DNA of 64,000 nt from CAYMWF01 sp964394085 [NCBI: uncultured Gemmatimonadota bacterium] (GCA_964394085.1 CAYMWF010000023.1:9724-73723); one strand, 5' to 3'; positions 37,464-47,788 are shown, counted from the stretch's first letter. Made by a program: numbers and translations. Notes: generated by a model not told the origin, from the sequence alone.

Positions 37464-39001
37464 AAGTAAGGCCGATTTTACCCGAAGCCTGGTTTTCTAA
37501 AATCAACTCGATCCACATTTTCTTCTTTTCATTATGCTTCCAGCTGTATTTTATCCTTTTTCGTATCAACAACTCATTTCTCTACGGAGACGAATTCCTC
37601 TATACATTCCTGGCAAGAGAATTGAGAAGCGGGATCTTTTTCTTCGATTTTTCACCATCCTTCATGTTCCCGATTCTCCTCGCACCCTTTCCTCTGGATA
37701 ATTTTTTCGTTCTAAGATGTGTCGCCGCTGTCATAAACAGCCTTTCGATCGTCGTTTATTTCAAGCTGATAAGGCATTTCGGCTACCGGACGGCGAGCGG
37801 TTACAAAGCAGCCCTCCTTGCCGCTGTTTTGCTGGCGACGAACAGATACATGACTAAATACGGTGTTTTCCTGTATACAGAACCCCTCTTTCATCTCTTT
37901 CAGTTTCTGGCGCTCTACCAGTACCTACGCCTCTTTTCAGAAATAAAGAGCCCGCGAAGGTCCTATTTCGTTGTGCTGGGCATTTACTGGGGGTTGATGG
38001 TTCTGGCCCGGTTTTCCGGAATCGTCGTCATCGCCTTCTCCGTTCTATGGATCCTGGCAAGAAGAAAACAGGTGCTCATCCCCGGTATTTGCCTCGCGTT
38101 GTTTACGGCATCCCTTCTCATCCTCCCATATGTCGTCTTTTTCGATGGCGCGAAAATCCTCCCATCGATTGCTTTCATGGGTGCAACTCCGGAAGCGCTC
38201 GAGGGTCTCACCGGAGGGGGTGAGCGCTTCACGCTTTTTTTCATTTCATCGCTGCTGCACAGGGCGTTCCCTCTTAACGTGCTCAATGTTTTCCTCGTTG
38301 CCACGTTTCTGATATCGATACTGATACATATCGCAGGCAGGACTTCCGATGAACTGGTGCTCTTCTCGGTACCTGTTATATTCTTTTTTGCACCGCTCCT
38401 GATGCTGCTTCCTCTCTACAGATACAGCGTTTTCTATATACCCTACATGATTATCGCCGTTTCCAGCGCCGCCTGCAAAGCAAGGAATCCACTGTTCGGA
38501 TGGCTTATCGCTGTAATGCTGGTGCCATATATCTACACGAATTCATTCTACGAACCGGCTCTCAAGGGAACTGTAAAAAGATTCGATTGCAGAGGAGAAG
38601 CGAATTGCCAGGATGTCAACACCTTCCGTCTCGAATCGAGCTTATGGAAGTTAAGATACCTTCCGCACATGTCGCAGGCGGAGAATACCGTCGAAGAATA
38701 TATCTTCTACATCACACCAGAGGCGGAGTTTGAATATCTTCTCGTTTTGAACCTGGATGACTACGGGATTTTTCGATGGGACGGTGAGTTGTTCGGGGAC
38801 TACCGGAAAATCTCAGGCTTCAACTACATTTATAAACTACCTGGAAGAACGGAACCCGGGAAGGAGAGCGTAATGTATATCCAGGTAGACAACGGTGCAA
38901 GGTATGGCGGCATTTCGCAGTTGATCCTGTGCAACCGCCGGTTTCTCGATGAGCAATTCGAGACCACAGTAATCGAAAACGCCGATTTTTTTGAATCGTG
39001 A
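37460..39001 (+). CDS. GT39-like polytopic membrane glycosyltransferase
   Basis: This 513-residue protein has ~10 transmembrane helices and a C-terminal soluble tail of ~130 residues. 'FLYGDEFLYTFLARELRSG' in the first extracytoplasmic loop fits the acidic loop of GT39-type transferases. It starts at the stop of the amidohydrolase (ATGA overlap), suggesting translational coupling, and is followed by an SGNH hydrolase. Exact donor or acceptor unknown. Confidence 0.7.
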   Translation: MKVRPILPEAWFSKINSIHIFFFSLCFQLYFILFRINNSFLYGDEFLYTFLARELRSGIFFFDFSPSFMFPILLAPFPLDNFFVLRCVAAVINSLSIVVYFKLIRHFGYRTASGYKAALLAAVLLATNRYMTKYGVFLYTEPLFHLFQFLALYQYLRLFSEIKSPRRSYFVVLGIYWGLMVLARFSGIVVIAFSVLWILARRKQVLIPGICLALFTASLLILPYVVFFDGAKILPSIAFMGATPEALEGLTGGGERFTLFFISSLLHRAFPLNVLNVFLVATFLISILIHIAGRTSDELVLFSVPVIFFFAPLLMLLPLYRYSVFYIPYMIIAVSSAACKARNPLFGWLIAVMLVPYIYTNSFYEPALKGTVKRFDCRGEANCQDVNTFRLESSLWKLRYLPHMSQAENTVEEYIFYITPEAEFEYLLVLNLDDYGIFRWDGELFGDYRKISGFNYIYKLPGRTEPGKESVMYIQVDNGARYGGISQLILCNRRFLDEQFETTVIENADFFES

Positions 39002-39029
39002 CAGGGCTCTTCCCGGATTGGCTTTTCCG

Positions 39030-40220
39030 ATGGTTACCGCTTCAGCAATATTGAGTTCCCGTGGTGCATGTAGAAGATTTTTCTCTGCAACTGCAGGATT
39101 ACTCACCGTATTCCTGCTCAATATTATTCTGCTCGAGGTTGTCTTGAGATGCTTTTTCCCGCTCTGCGAAGCAGACCTGCATAAACAGATCGTCAGGCAG
39201 AACCTTCCTGGTCTGCAAGAATATGTTATGTATGAAAGGAATGAATTCGGGTTCCGCTCCCTTTCCATGAAGACTGTGGAAAAACCCCCCGACACTTTTC
39301 GAATAATCTGTCTAGGAGGATCTACCACCGACCAGGCGACCCAGAATACTGCAGACACATGGTCGGCTCTGCTCGAGAAGAAGCTCACGGAATCATACAC
39401 CGACCTTGGAGTCGACATTGAGATTGCGTCATGGGCCGAGAGCGGGGGGCCTATCAGAATGCGCAGGCAATGGGCTGAGAGCGGCATCCTCCGTTATTCA
39501 CCCGATATGGTGATAATCCTGGAAGGAATAAACGACATGTGCTTCCATGGAGGGCCCGGGTATGGTTATTCAGGTTCCCCTGCCGATGATGGAGATTTGT
39601 TTAACGGAATGATGTATTCGGTTGTTTCAAAGAAAGTTCTCGAACATTCACAATTCTATCTGAGATTGAAGATTCTCGACCGGAGGTTGAAGAATTATCA
39701 TAAGCTCGCCACCGGAAAGGCTCTGGAATGGCACAGCAGGAATCTTCCGGAAATGAGAGAGGGAACCAGGCGTCTTCCTTACGTGGAAAATCCTGTTCGA
39801 GATCCGGATCCTATCCGGGAGTTTTCCGACGAGCTTTACGCCCTGATCCTGTTCCTGACGGGAAACGGGATAGAGGTGGTCGTTCTCGGTCAGCCGGTGC
39901 TCTGGAATGAAGCGATGACACCGGAAGAGATGGCTGCGATATGGTTTCCGGTATACACATCCGATGGAAAGGTCAGAACGGACGGCGCCTGGCTTGGCCG
40001 GGAGATATCAAGATATAACGAAGTACAGAAACGGATTGCCGGGCATTTCGGTGCGACATACGTGGATTTGAACGGCAGAATCCCGAAATCGCTCCAATAC
40101 TTCTTCGACGATTGCCACTTCACGGACCTGGGAAGCGCCAGGGTAGCGGAGGAGCTCTTCCCGCTTGTGAAAGAAAGAGTAGATGCTTTGATTTTTCCTG
40201 AAACAGAATGTATGAACTGA
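39030..40220 (+). CDS. Membrane-anchored SGNH/GDSL hydrolase
   Basis: This protein has an N-terminal signal anchor and an SGNH fold: block I 'CLGGSTTDQAT', block III 'EGINDM', and the catalytic 'DDCHFTDLGSARVA' (Asp/His). Start is uncertain: ATG 39030 is given, but a TTG at 38991, overlapping the previous gene, is possible. It probably removes or transfers acyl groups on exported glycans. Confidence 0.78.
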   Translation: MVTASAILSSRGACRRFFSATAGLLTVFLLNIILLEVVLRCFFPLCEADLHKQIVRQNLPGLQEYVMYERNEFGFRSLSMKTVEKPPDTFRIICLGGSTTDQATQNTADTWSALLEKKLTESYTDLGVDIEIASWAESGGPIRMRRQWAESGILRYSPDMVIILEGINDMCFHGGPGYGYSGSPADDGDLFNGMMYSVVSKKVLEHSQFYLRLKILDRRLKNYHKLATGKALEWHSRNLPEMREGTRRLPYVENPVRDPDPIREFSDELYALILFLTGNGIEVVVLGQPVLWNEAMTPEEMAAIWFPVYTSDGKVRTDGAWLGREISRYNEVQKRIAGHFGATYVDLNGRIPKSLQYFFDDCHFTDLGSARVAEELFPLVKERVDALIFPETECMN

Positions 40221-40354
40221 TACGTCCTGGAGAAAACCGCTATATCGACCGGAAGAAGCCGGGATGACGAAGTAATGACCATGGTTGCGCGATTGACAAG
40301 ATCGGTTCATCGGTCTATTTTTTTAGATGTTGAGAAAGCGTACCTGCCGGAAGG

Positions 40355-41269
40355 ATGAATGTGAAATCAACGGATACCAACTTACAAACTGAGGCTGGTG
40401 TCAGCATCGTGATCCCGGTTTTCAACGAAGAGAAAGCCGTAGTCGAGACCATCGAAGGCGTGCGCAACGCCATGGACGGAGCGGGTAATTCCGATTACGA
40501 GATCATCGTCGTTGATGATGGATCGGTTGATGATACTCCGGATCTCCTGCGACCTCTTGATATAGAATTGATCACGCATTCTTTTAACCGGGGTTACGGG
40601 GCTTCATTGAAAACGGGCATACAGGCGGCAAAATATGAGATTATCGCAATAATAGACGCCGACGGCACATATCCGGCAGAAAAGATGCCAGAACTGGTCG
40701 CGCATATGAGGGAGCATGACATGGCCGTCGGTGCACGGACGGAAGCGGATGCGAAGATACCTGTGCTTCGCAGAATTCCAAAGCTGTTCCTTCAGCGATT
40801 CGCTTCTTATGTCGTCAAGTATCCGATTCCCGATCTGAATTCCGGACTGAGAGTTTTCAGAAAGAATATTGCACTCAATCATCTGCATATCCTGCCTTCG
40901 GGTTTCTCGTTTACCTCAACCCTCACCTTGCTGATGATCGAGAACAGTTTCAGGGTCAAATATATTCCTATCAATTATTACCTTCGCCAGGGAGATTCGA
41001 AGATACGCCCCTTCATCGACACGGGCAGCTTTTTTTCGACGGTTTTACGCACCTCGCTGTACTTCTCCCCTCTCAGGGTTTTCGTACCTGCGAGCGGTTT
41101 CATCTTCCTGTTAACGCTCCTGAAATTTCTATACGATATCCAGTACCGGCCTCTGGGACATATAGTCATATCTCAGACGGTAGTCCTTCTGGGCCTTGTG
41201 GCCCTGCAGATATTCATCCTCGGACTCATAGCCGACCTGATTGTGCGTCGAACGAGCTCGCAGAGATAA
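40355..41269 (+). CDS. Family 2 glycosyltransferase (DPM/DPG-like)
   Basis: This 304-residue GT-A enzyme begins 'GVSIVIPVFNEEKAVVETIEG', has the DxD-type 'IIDADGTYPAEKMPELV', and ends with two transmembrane helices (residues ~225-255 and ~265-290), like undecaprenyl-phosphate or dolichyl-phosphate sugar transferases. The ATG at 40355 directly follows GGAAGG; a GTG two codons on would space better. Its stop overlaps the next ATG by 1 base. Confidence 0.88.
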   Translation: MNVKSTDTNLQTEAGVSIVIPVFNEEKAVVETIEGVRNAMDGAGNSDYEIIVVDDGSVDDTPDLLRPLDIELITHSFNRGYGASLKTGIQAAKYEIIAIIDADGTYPAEKMPELVAHMREHDMAVGARTEADAKIPVLRRIPKLFLQRFASYVVKYPIPDLNSGLRVFRKNIALNHLHILPSGFSFTSTLTLLMIENSFRVKYIPINYYLRQGDSKIRPFIDTGSFFSTVLRTSLYFSPLRVFVPASGFIFLLTLLKFLYDIQYRPLGHIVISQTVVLLGLVALQIFILGLIADLIVRRTSSQR

Positions 41270-42684
41270 TGCTGAAGATTACGATACTCGGAGCGGGACC
41301 CGCCGGTCTCGCGGCGGCCTGGCGCCTTTTCCACCGGAAAGACATCGACACGGAGATTACGGTCGTCGAAAAACTCGGCACCCCGGGAGGCGGATCCGGA
41401 TCCTTCGAAAAAGACGGGCTTTTTTTCGATTTCGGAAGTCACCGACTGCATCCGGGCTGCAGGCCCGATATCCTGAAGGATATCAGGCATTGTCTGAATG
41501 AAGATCTGCTTCTCCGCCGCCGAAACGGACGCATCCGTTTCAAGAACGGGTATTTGAGATTTCCGCTGTCGCTCACGGATCTGGTTTTTCACTCGCCGCC
41601 CGGCTTCAAATGGAGGATTGCGCGGGAAACGCTGGCCGGAGCGGTCGGGAGAGACATCGGGAGTCAGGCGACATTCAGAGATGTCCTGCTTTTCCGAATG
41701 GGGAAAACCCTGAGTGAAGAATTCTATTTTCCTTATGCCCGGAAAATATGGGGGCTGGAACCTGAACTGATCTCCGCGAAACAGGCCGAAGCGAGGATGG
41801 GACCGGGAGGAATACGTGGGTTTACAAAAAAGATATTTGCGAGGATGGGGACGGGACAGGCCGGAAAGGTATTCTTTTACCCAAGGAAAGGCATAGGGCA
41901 GATTTTTGACCGGATCGCGAGCGAGCTCGAACGGCTGGGTGTAAGGATCCGTTATGACGCAGAAGTGACGCGGATCGACCACTCCGGCGGGCGTGTCACC
42001 GGAATCACCGTGGAAGGAAAGTCGGGACCGAAACAGTTTGAATCCGATCTTGTATTAAGCACGATACCGATCCAGCATGCCGTGGATCGCCTCAACTCTC
42101 CGGTGCGGAATGAACGTTGCGGCCGGCTGGAACCGCTGACATACAGAGCCCTGACGCTGCTTTATATGACATTCAGATCGAGCCGGTTCACCGAATTCGA
42201 TGCTCACTACTTCCCGGAAGAGAATTACTGCTTTTCCAGGATTTCCGAACCATCCGTATATTCAGATACACGACATCCGGATAGCCGGACGGGCATATGC
42301 GTCGAGATTCCGTGCGACATTACCGGAGATCCCGTCCTGACGCCCGTTGAAAAGCTGGCAGAGAGAGTCATGAAGGAGATGAGAATGGCCGGCCTGGCAC
42401 ACGGCCTGGAACCGGATTCGGTGTTCAGGGAGATCCTGCCGTTTGCATATCCTGTGTACAGGCTCGGGTATGAAAGCAGTTTGCATAGGGAGCAGGAGTT
42501 TATCGAAGGAATCGATGGGCTGGTGACTCTCGGAAGAAACGGCCTTTTCACGCACATCAACATGCACCATTCGATGGAGATGGGATATGATGCCGCGTCT
42601 TGTATCCTTCCCGACGGTAGATGGGACGGAGATATGTGGGAACGGTGCAGAACCGGGTACGACGCGTTCGTGGTGGAAGATTGA
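41269..42684 (+). CDS. NAD(P)/FAD-dependent oxidoreductase (amine-oxidase/UDP-galactopyranose-mutase-like)
   Basis: This 471-residue flavoprotein has an N-terminal Rossmann motif 'ILGAGPAGLAAAWRL', the adenine-binding 'VVEKLGTPGGGSGSF' and a C-terminal FAD segment ('GLVTLGRNGLFTHINMHHSMEMGYDAA'). It fits the protoporphyrinogen-oxidase/mutase-like group often found in glycan loci. Substrate unknown. It abuts both neighbouring genes and is likely part of one transcript from GT2 to the first PaaK-like gene. Confidence 0.82.
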   Translation: MLKITILGAGPAGLAAAWRLFHRKDIDTEITVVEKLGTPGGGSGSFEKDGLFFDFGSHRLHPGCRPDILKDIRHCLNEDLLLRRRNGRIRFKNGYLRFPLSLTDLVFHSPPGFKWRIARETLAGAVGRDIGSQATFRDVLLFRMGKTLSEEFYFPYARKIWGLEPELISAKQAEARMGPGGIRGFTKKIFARMGTGQAGKVFFYPRKGIGQIFDRIASELERLGVRIRYDAEVTRIDHSGGRVTGITVEGKSGPKQFESDLVLSTIPIQHAVDRLNSPVRNERCGRLEPLTYRALTLLYMTFRSSRFTEFDAHYFPEENYCFSRISEPSVYSDTRHPDSRTGICVEIPCDITGDPVLTPVEKLAERVMKEMRMAGLAHGLEPDSVFREILPFAYPVYRLGYESSLHREQEFIEGIDGLVTLGRNGLFTHINMHHSMEMGYDAASCILPDGRWDGDMWERCRTGYDAFVVED

Positions 42685-44025
42685 ATGGCGATCGATTTCA
42701 AGTTCAAAGATTTTTTTCATCCTCTGGAAATTCTAAGACTCAGGAAAGTCTTCGAACGCACTCAATGGCTTCCCCGGGAGGAGCTTCTTGATTACCAGGC
42801 TCGCCGCTTGTCCGTCGTTCTCGAGCAGGCTTTTAAGAACGTTCCCTACTACAGGAGGCTTTTCAGGGAGGTCGGGTTCGAACCCGCTGATATCCGGGGA
42901 ACCGCGGACCTCGACAAGCTGCCCCTTCTTACTAAAGAGGCGGTAAGGACGAATTTTGAAGATCTGACCGCCGGTGATGCATCCCGTCATTCTCCGCGCC
43001 TGTATACGACGAGCGGCTCTTCCGGGGAGCCGCTCCGGTTCTACCTGGACAAGCACGCGAATGCTCTCGAATTCACATATTACCTGAGACACTGGAGTTG
43101 GGCCGGATACTCGCTTGGAACACCGTTCGCTGAGCTCGGAAGCCAGTTTTTCCTGAACCGATCCGGGTTCGAGAAAAAGGTTTTTTCCTACCAGCCTCAC
43201 CTGCGCAGGCTGATGCTCAACAGCAGCATGCTTTCAGTGACGCATGCGGGAGAGTTTGTTGATTCGATAAGGAGATACAAACCGAGATATCTCAAAGGTC
43301 TCGCTTCTGCTCTATATTTTCTCGCCGTGATATTGAGAGAAGCGGGTTTCGATGATCTCTCCTTTTCCGCAGTATTCTCGACAGGCGAAGTTCTTATTCC
43401 GCTTTACAGATCAGAAGTGGAATCGTTTTTCCACTGTAAAGTTCTAGATTCATACGGCCACATGGAACGCACGGCGGCGATTTCTCAATGCCCGCATGGG
43501 GGCTACCATATCAACTCCGATTACGGTCTCCTGGAGTTGATCGCTTCCGAAGACTCCAGATCGACGGAACCCCGATATCGGGCCGTGGGAACTTCGCTCT
43601 ATAATATGGCCATGCCGCTGATCAGATACGATATCGGCGACGAGTTCGAGCTTTTCAAGGAGCCGCAGGAGTGTCCGTGCGGCAGAACACTTCCGCTCGT
43701 AAAGAAGATACACGGCCGGAAGGAAGATGCGATAATCACTCCTGACGGACGGTTCATAACATCGCTTTTCACGGTTCCTGAATATGTGACCGGCGTCGAG
43801 TTCGTGCAGTTCATTCAGGATACCGAACGGTCAGTAGAGGTGAATGTCGTTCCCGGAGTAGAATGGAGCGGGCGGAATGAAAGCGAGCTGCGGCATTTTA
43901 CCGGGAAGATGCTGGGTCCGGAAATGAATTTGAAGATCAGGACCATATCAAGGAATGAGATCAAAACAGACGCATCGGGCAAGCGTAGAGTGGTGATATC
44001 ACTGATAAAAGGGTCGCACAGGTAA
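42685..44025 (+). CDS. Phenylacetate-CoA-ligase-like adenylating enzyme (PaaK/CapK family), copy 1
   Basis: This 446-residue adenylate-forming protein has a P-loop-like 'TTSGSSGEPLRFYLD', 'YGHMERTAAISQCPHGG', 'RYDIGDEFEL' and 'CPCGRTLPLVKKIHGR'. Family members activate acids, and CapK-type members sit in polysaccharide loci. It starts immediately after the previous stop. Substrate unknown; not expected to be phenylacetate. Confidence 0.82.
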   Translation: MAIDFKFKDFFHPLEILRLRKVFERTQWLPREELLDYQARRLSVVLEQAFKNVPYYRRLFREVGFEPADIRGTADLDKLPLLTKEAVRTNFEDLTAGDASRHSPRLYTTSGSSGEPLRFYLDKHANALEFTYYLRHWSWAGYSLGTPFAELGSQFFLNRSGFEKKVFSYQPHLRRLMLNSSMLSVTHAGEFVDSIRRYKPRYLKGLASALYFLAVILREAGFDDLSFSAVFSTGEVLIPLYRSEVESFFHCKVLDSYGHMERTAAISQCPHGGYHINSDYGLLELIASEDSRSTEPRYRAVGTSLYNMAMPLIRYDIGDEFELFKEPQECPCGRTLPLVKKIHGRKEDAIITPDGRFITSLFTVPEYVTGVEFVQFIQDTERSVEVNVVPGVEWSGRNESELRHFTGKMLGPEMNLKIRTISRNEIKTDASGKRRVVISLIKGSHR

Positions 44026-44226
44026 ACCGCCTTCCGAGATCGATTTGAAGAATCAACCGTTGCTATTCCGCCGGTGCTGAACTCCGCCTTTACGGGGACT
44101 CCTGATTTTGTTAGTTTCATCAGGATGATGCCGGTATTTATTTTTAAACACACCTCGATCGGCGAGATATTCCCCGGGGCGTCCCGAAACCAGGGCTCCC
44201 CGGTTTTTCTTTGAACCGGAAGCAAG

Positions 44227-45603
44227 ATGGACATAAGGAAACACTTCATCAGATCCTTCGTCAATCCGGTCATCTGGCCCTATGTCAAAGGCTCTTCCCG
44301 CTTTCGAATACTGGACCGGATGCGCGAGGCGCAGTTCGACAGCCTCGAGGTCAACAGGAGTCGTCAGGCAAGAGCCCTCTTCAAGCTCGTTCGCCACTGC
44401 GACCGGAATATCCCTTACTACTCCCAAATCATCAGGGACCGCGGAATCTTTTATTCCGAAGAGACAATCTTCGAGGATATCAGGAATTTCCCCATCCTGA
44501 CCCGCGAGACGGTTCGAGAGCGTCTCGATGATCTGCTCTGCAGCGACATGGTCGGGAAATCGAAGAAGAACGCCTCCGGAGGAACCACCGGCGAACCGGT
44601 GGTCGTCTATCAGGACCGCGGGTACGAGGACCACATGGAGGCCGCCCGGAGCCTGGTTTTCTCGTGGGCCGGCAGGGATGAAGGCGATCTTCTGTTCTAC
44701 CTGTGGGGTTCGCTTCCGGATATCGCCGAGTCGGAGAGACGACTTGACCGATTCCTTCTACGCTGCTTCAAGAACACCGAGGTTCTTGACGCGTTTCGTC
44801 TGTCCGATTCAGACATGTCCTCCTATGTCCGCATTTTGAATAAGGCGCGGCCGGGAGTCATCGTCTCCTACCCTCAATCCGTTTACGAACTGGCGAGTTT
44901 CATCAAAGATCGCGCTCTCGAACTCTACAGACCTCGTTCGATCATTACCATTGCGGCTACTCTCTTCCCGGAGCAGCGTAAGATGATCGAAGAGGTCTTC
45001 CGGTGTCCGGTCTTCAACGTATACGCATCCAGGGAGACCGGTTTTCTTGCCGCCGAATGCCACCGGCACGAGGGTCTCCATCTCAACCTTTTCAACCAGT
45101 ACGCGGAGCTCCTCGATGAAAACTTCAGACCGGTCACGGAGGAGGGTTCCCTCTGCCGGGTTCTCGTGACGCAGCTCAGGAATTACGTGATGCCTCTGCT
45201 GAGATACGAGGCGGGGGATACGGTGACCTTCACCAACGAAACATGCTCCTGCGGACGAGGCCTCCCGCTCGTAAGGCATGTCAACGGACGCATCGTCAAC
45301 CTCTTCACCAACAGGGACGGCGCCAGGATAGACGGTGAATATTTCACGCATCTTTTCTACTTCGAAGACTGGGTTCGGAAGTTCAGGATGATTCAGGAGT
45401 CGACGGATTCGATCGTGATCGAGATCGTTCCGTCCAGCCCTGGTGCGGAACATACTTCGTTACGCGTGGATTTCGATCGCCTGGAGAGGGAGTTCTCAAG
45501 GGTGATGGGGCAGTGCAGGTATACATGGAAAGTCGTCGACGATATCATTCCATCGGGGCCGTCAGGCAAGTATATGTACACCATATCCAAGGTAAAACGA
45601 TGA
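44227..45603 (+). CDS. PaaK/CapK-family adenylating enzyme, copy 2
   Basis: This 458-residue paralogue of the preceding enzyme has 'NASGGTTGEPVVVYQD', 'VYASRETGFLAAECHRHEG', 'RYEAGDTVTF' and 'CSCGRGLPLVRHVNGR'. GGAAGC lies just upstream of the ATG at 44227. The pair is about 200 bp apart. Two different family copies in one locus suggest two distinct activation steps, or one adenylating and one with altered function. Confidence 0.82.
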   Translation: MDIRKHFIRSFVNPVIWPYVKGSSRFRILDRMREAQFDSLEVNRSRQARALFKLVRHCDRNIPYYSQIIRDRGIFYSEETIFEDIRNFPILTRETVRERLDDLLCSDMVGKSKKNASGGTTGEPVVVYQDRGYEDHMEAARSLVFSWAGRDEGDLLFYLWGSLPDIAESERRLDRFLLRCFKNTEVLDAFRLSDSDMSSYVRILNKARPGVIVSYPQSVYELASFIKDRALELYRPRSIITIAATLFPEQRKMIEEVFRCPVFNVYASRETGFLAAECHRHEGLHLNLFNQYAELLDENFRPVTEEGSLCRVLVTQLRNYVMPLLRYEAGDTVTFTNETCSCGRGLPLVRHVNGRIVNLFTNRDGARIDGEYFTHLFYFEDWVRKFRMIQESTDSIVIEIVPSSPGAEHTSLRVDFDRLEREFSRVMGQCRYTWKVVDDIIPSGPSGKYMYTISKVKR

Positions 45604-45644
45604 GATCGAGTGCTGTAGTATACTCGTATATCATCCCGTAAAGT

Positions 45645-46727
45645 ATGTTTTGGAATGAAAACAGAATCAGGGCTGATGCACCCCTGTCCCCCGTAGTGCG
45701 GGACGAGCTGCTTCACTTTCTGAAAAAACGTTTTCTGATATGCCGATCGATAATCTGGTATGGCTCGTCCCGGAGAAACCAGGCCACCTTTTACCGTAAT
45801 TCGCAGCTTAGCGACTGCGATTTCCTTGTCGTATCCTATCTCTCTATCTTCTACGTTCACATCTTCACCAGCAAGGCGGCCTCTTATCATTCCGAAAAAG
45901 GTCTGATCAGCGTCTCTTTCATCACTCCGACCCTGTTCGGGAAGCTGAAGAGCATCAGCATGTTCGAGGTTAAACATAACGGCTTGACGATTTCCGGCGA
46001 AGATCTGATCGACCGATTAGGGCACATCGGGGATTCACTGCCGCGCTGGGACGGTCTCAGGCTGTTGTTCTACATGCTTCACGAGCTCGCATTCATGCCC
46101 GAATCCAGGATCGAGCTCAAGGCCGACACCGCCGGGAGGTTCTACAAGCTCGTGAGGGTTTACCTCAACATAGCCAGGGCTTACCTGGTCTTTCATGGCT
46201 GCTACCACCATGACTACGAAGAAACCCTCAAAAGGATTGAAGGTCTCGAGGATCAAATCGGTCCTGAGCTGTTTCCGAAGATAGTTCGAGCGTTATTTTT
46301 CAAGCTCAACAGGGAACAGGATAAAATAAACCATATCGACGTATCCGAAGCCAGGTCAGACCTTTTATCATCACTGTCCCGCCTCCTGAGAGTGTATCTC
46401 GGAAACGAGCTGGATCCGGTCGAGAACATTTCGATCCTGAAAGATAAAAAGAGAGCAAGCCCGATCTATAATATCCTCTACTCGTTGAGGATGTCGTTCG
46501 AATTTCGCAGGCCCGTCGTCAAACCGCGCGTCATTCTGAAACTCAACATCCTTCACCTCAATCAGATCATCTACCTTGCCCTTCTCGGAAAACACGACCA
46601 GGCTGAAGGCGAGTTCGAACGGCTTTTTTACATCGACTACGACATGGACAACCTTCGAAAGCTGACCTATGCTTACGCCCTCAGGGCCATAGCCTCCGAT
46701 TCCGAACTGCTGGACCGAAACGGTTGA
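45645..46727 (+). CDS. Nucleotidyltransferase-like protein of unknown role
   Basis: This 360-residue protein has a Pol-beta-type signature near the N-terminus: 'IIWYGSSRR' (GS) and 'LSDCDFLVVS' (D-x-D) with typical spacing. The rest is helical with no recognised family. It follows the second adenylating enzyme closely and precedes a GNAT gene. It could act as a nucleotidyltransferase for a small molecule in the pathway. No ribosome site was evident at the ATG. Confidence 0.6.
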   Translation: MFWNENRIRADAPLSPVVRDELLHFLKKRFLICRSIIWYGSSRRNQATFYRNSQLSDCDFLVVSYLSIFYVHIFTSKAASYHSEKGLISVSFITPTLFGKLKSISMFEVKHNGLTISGEDLIDRLGHIGDSLPRWDGLRLLFYMLHELAFMPESRIELKADTAGRFYKLVRVYLNIARAYLVFHGCYHHDYEETLKRIEGLEDQIGPELFPKIVRALFFKLNREQDKINHIDVSEARSDLLSSLSRLLRVYLGNELDPVENISILKDKKRASPIYNILYSLRMSFEFRRPVVKPRVILKLNILHLNQIIYLALLGKHDQAEGEFERLFYIDYDMDNLRKLTYAYALRAIASDSELLDRNG

Positions 46728-46744
46728 CCCGGTTTTTTCACGCA

Positions 46745-47788
46745 ATGAATGAGATTTATCGAAAAATTCGTCACCGCGATCTGGACGCCTATATCGAACT
46801 GCTTCGCAGCGGTTTCTCCGAGGGGCAAGCCTCCGAAGATACGCTGGACAGCCTGATCGAATCCGCGGTCCTGTACAAGCGTTACTTTTTCATTCTGAAG
46901 TTCCTTTCGCAACTCAGTCCTTTCAAGACCATCGTTCCCGATATCTTCGTCTGCGAGGTGGACGGCAGAGCCGTTGCTTTCAAGGCCGTTCGCCGCGCGG
47001 CAAGCCCGGAAGGACCTTACTTCGTGCTTCATGAGACAGTGGATCCCGCTTTTCGGAATCGAGGAATCGGAGCCCGGATGCGGGAGTATATCGAAACCTC
47101 CTTCGATCACCGCACCGACAACACCATTCTCTGCAAGGTAAACAGTAAAAACAATGTTCAGATCCACAGGTGCAACAGCCGCGGCTATACGCCGTACGCC
47201 CGGGAACTGGGTTTTCTTGTCGAACTTTCCGATCTTTCAGAGATCGACCTGCGGATGAGTGCGACGGCTTCTGAATCTATCCCCGGGAATACGGGTAATT
47301 TCAGATCCTGGACACCTTCGCTGGCCGAACTTATCGAGATCAAGCGGAGGGAGGTTCCTTTGAATGTAATCGAAGTCGATCCCTCTCAGGCCTGTCCGCA
47401 CGGCCTCGGCCGGAGGTTCGAGCTTTTTTTAGCCCGTCTTTCAGGCAAGAAAATCGTCTTCAAGATCGCTGTTGCCGAGTCAGGGGACGCGCTGGGCTGT
47501 GCCAGCGTGATTTTCAACCGCAGTGAGAGCGGATATCAACTGGATTTCTGCGCCCTTCCCGACCGTGAAGACGCGGCTTTTTTTCTTGTCAGGCGCGTTT
47601 TTGAGTTTTTAGAGTCTTCACCACGATACAGGATCTCCATCGCGGTCAGGGATTATCAAACGTCGGTGCTGAACGTTCTCGAGAGACTCCGGTTCAAGCG
47701 CTTCAAGGAGCATCTTCTATACGGCCTCCACCTTCCTGCTGTTTCCCGTCGTCGAAACGCTGGTTCTTTCCCCGGGGAGCAGACATAG
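46745..47788 (+). CDS. GNAT-family N-acetyltransferase, possibly two-domain
   Basis: This 347-residue acetyltransferase has a clear GNAT domain in the first half ('HETVDPAFRNRGIGARMREYIETSF' around the acetyl-CoA loop, 'QIHRCNSRGY'). The second half has similar strand and helix order ('LDFCALPDREDAAFFLVRRVFEF', 'VLNVLERLRFKRF') but a degenerate loop, so it may be a second, inactive GNAT fold. ATG 46745 is chosen; a TTG overlapping the preceding stop at 46724 is in frame. It ends the glycan gene run. Confidence 0.75.
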   Translation: MNEIYRKIRHRDLDAYIELLRSGFSEGQASEDTLDSLIESAVLYKRYFFILKFLSQLSPFKTIVPDIFVCEVDGRAVAFKAVRRAASPEGPYFVLHETVDPAFRNRGIGARMREYIETSFDHRTDNTILCKVNSKNNVQIHRCNSRGYTPYARELGFLVELSDLSEIDLRMSATASESIPGNTGNFRSWTPSLAELIEIKRREVPLNVIEVDPSQACPHGLGRRFELFLARLSGKKIVFKIAVAESGDALGCASVIFNRSESGYQLDFCALPDREDAAFFLVRRVFEFLESSPRYRISIAVRDYQTSVLNVLERLRFKRFKEHLLYGLHLPAVSRRRNAGSFPGEQT

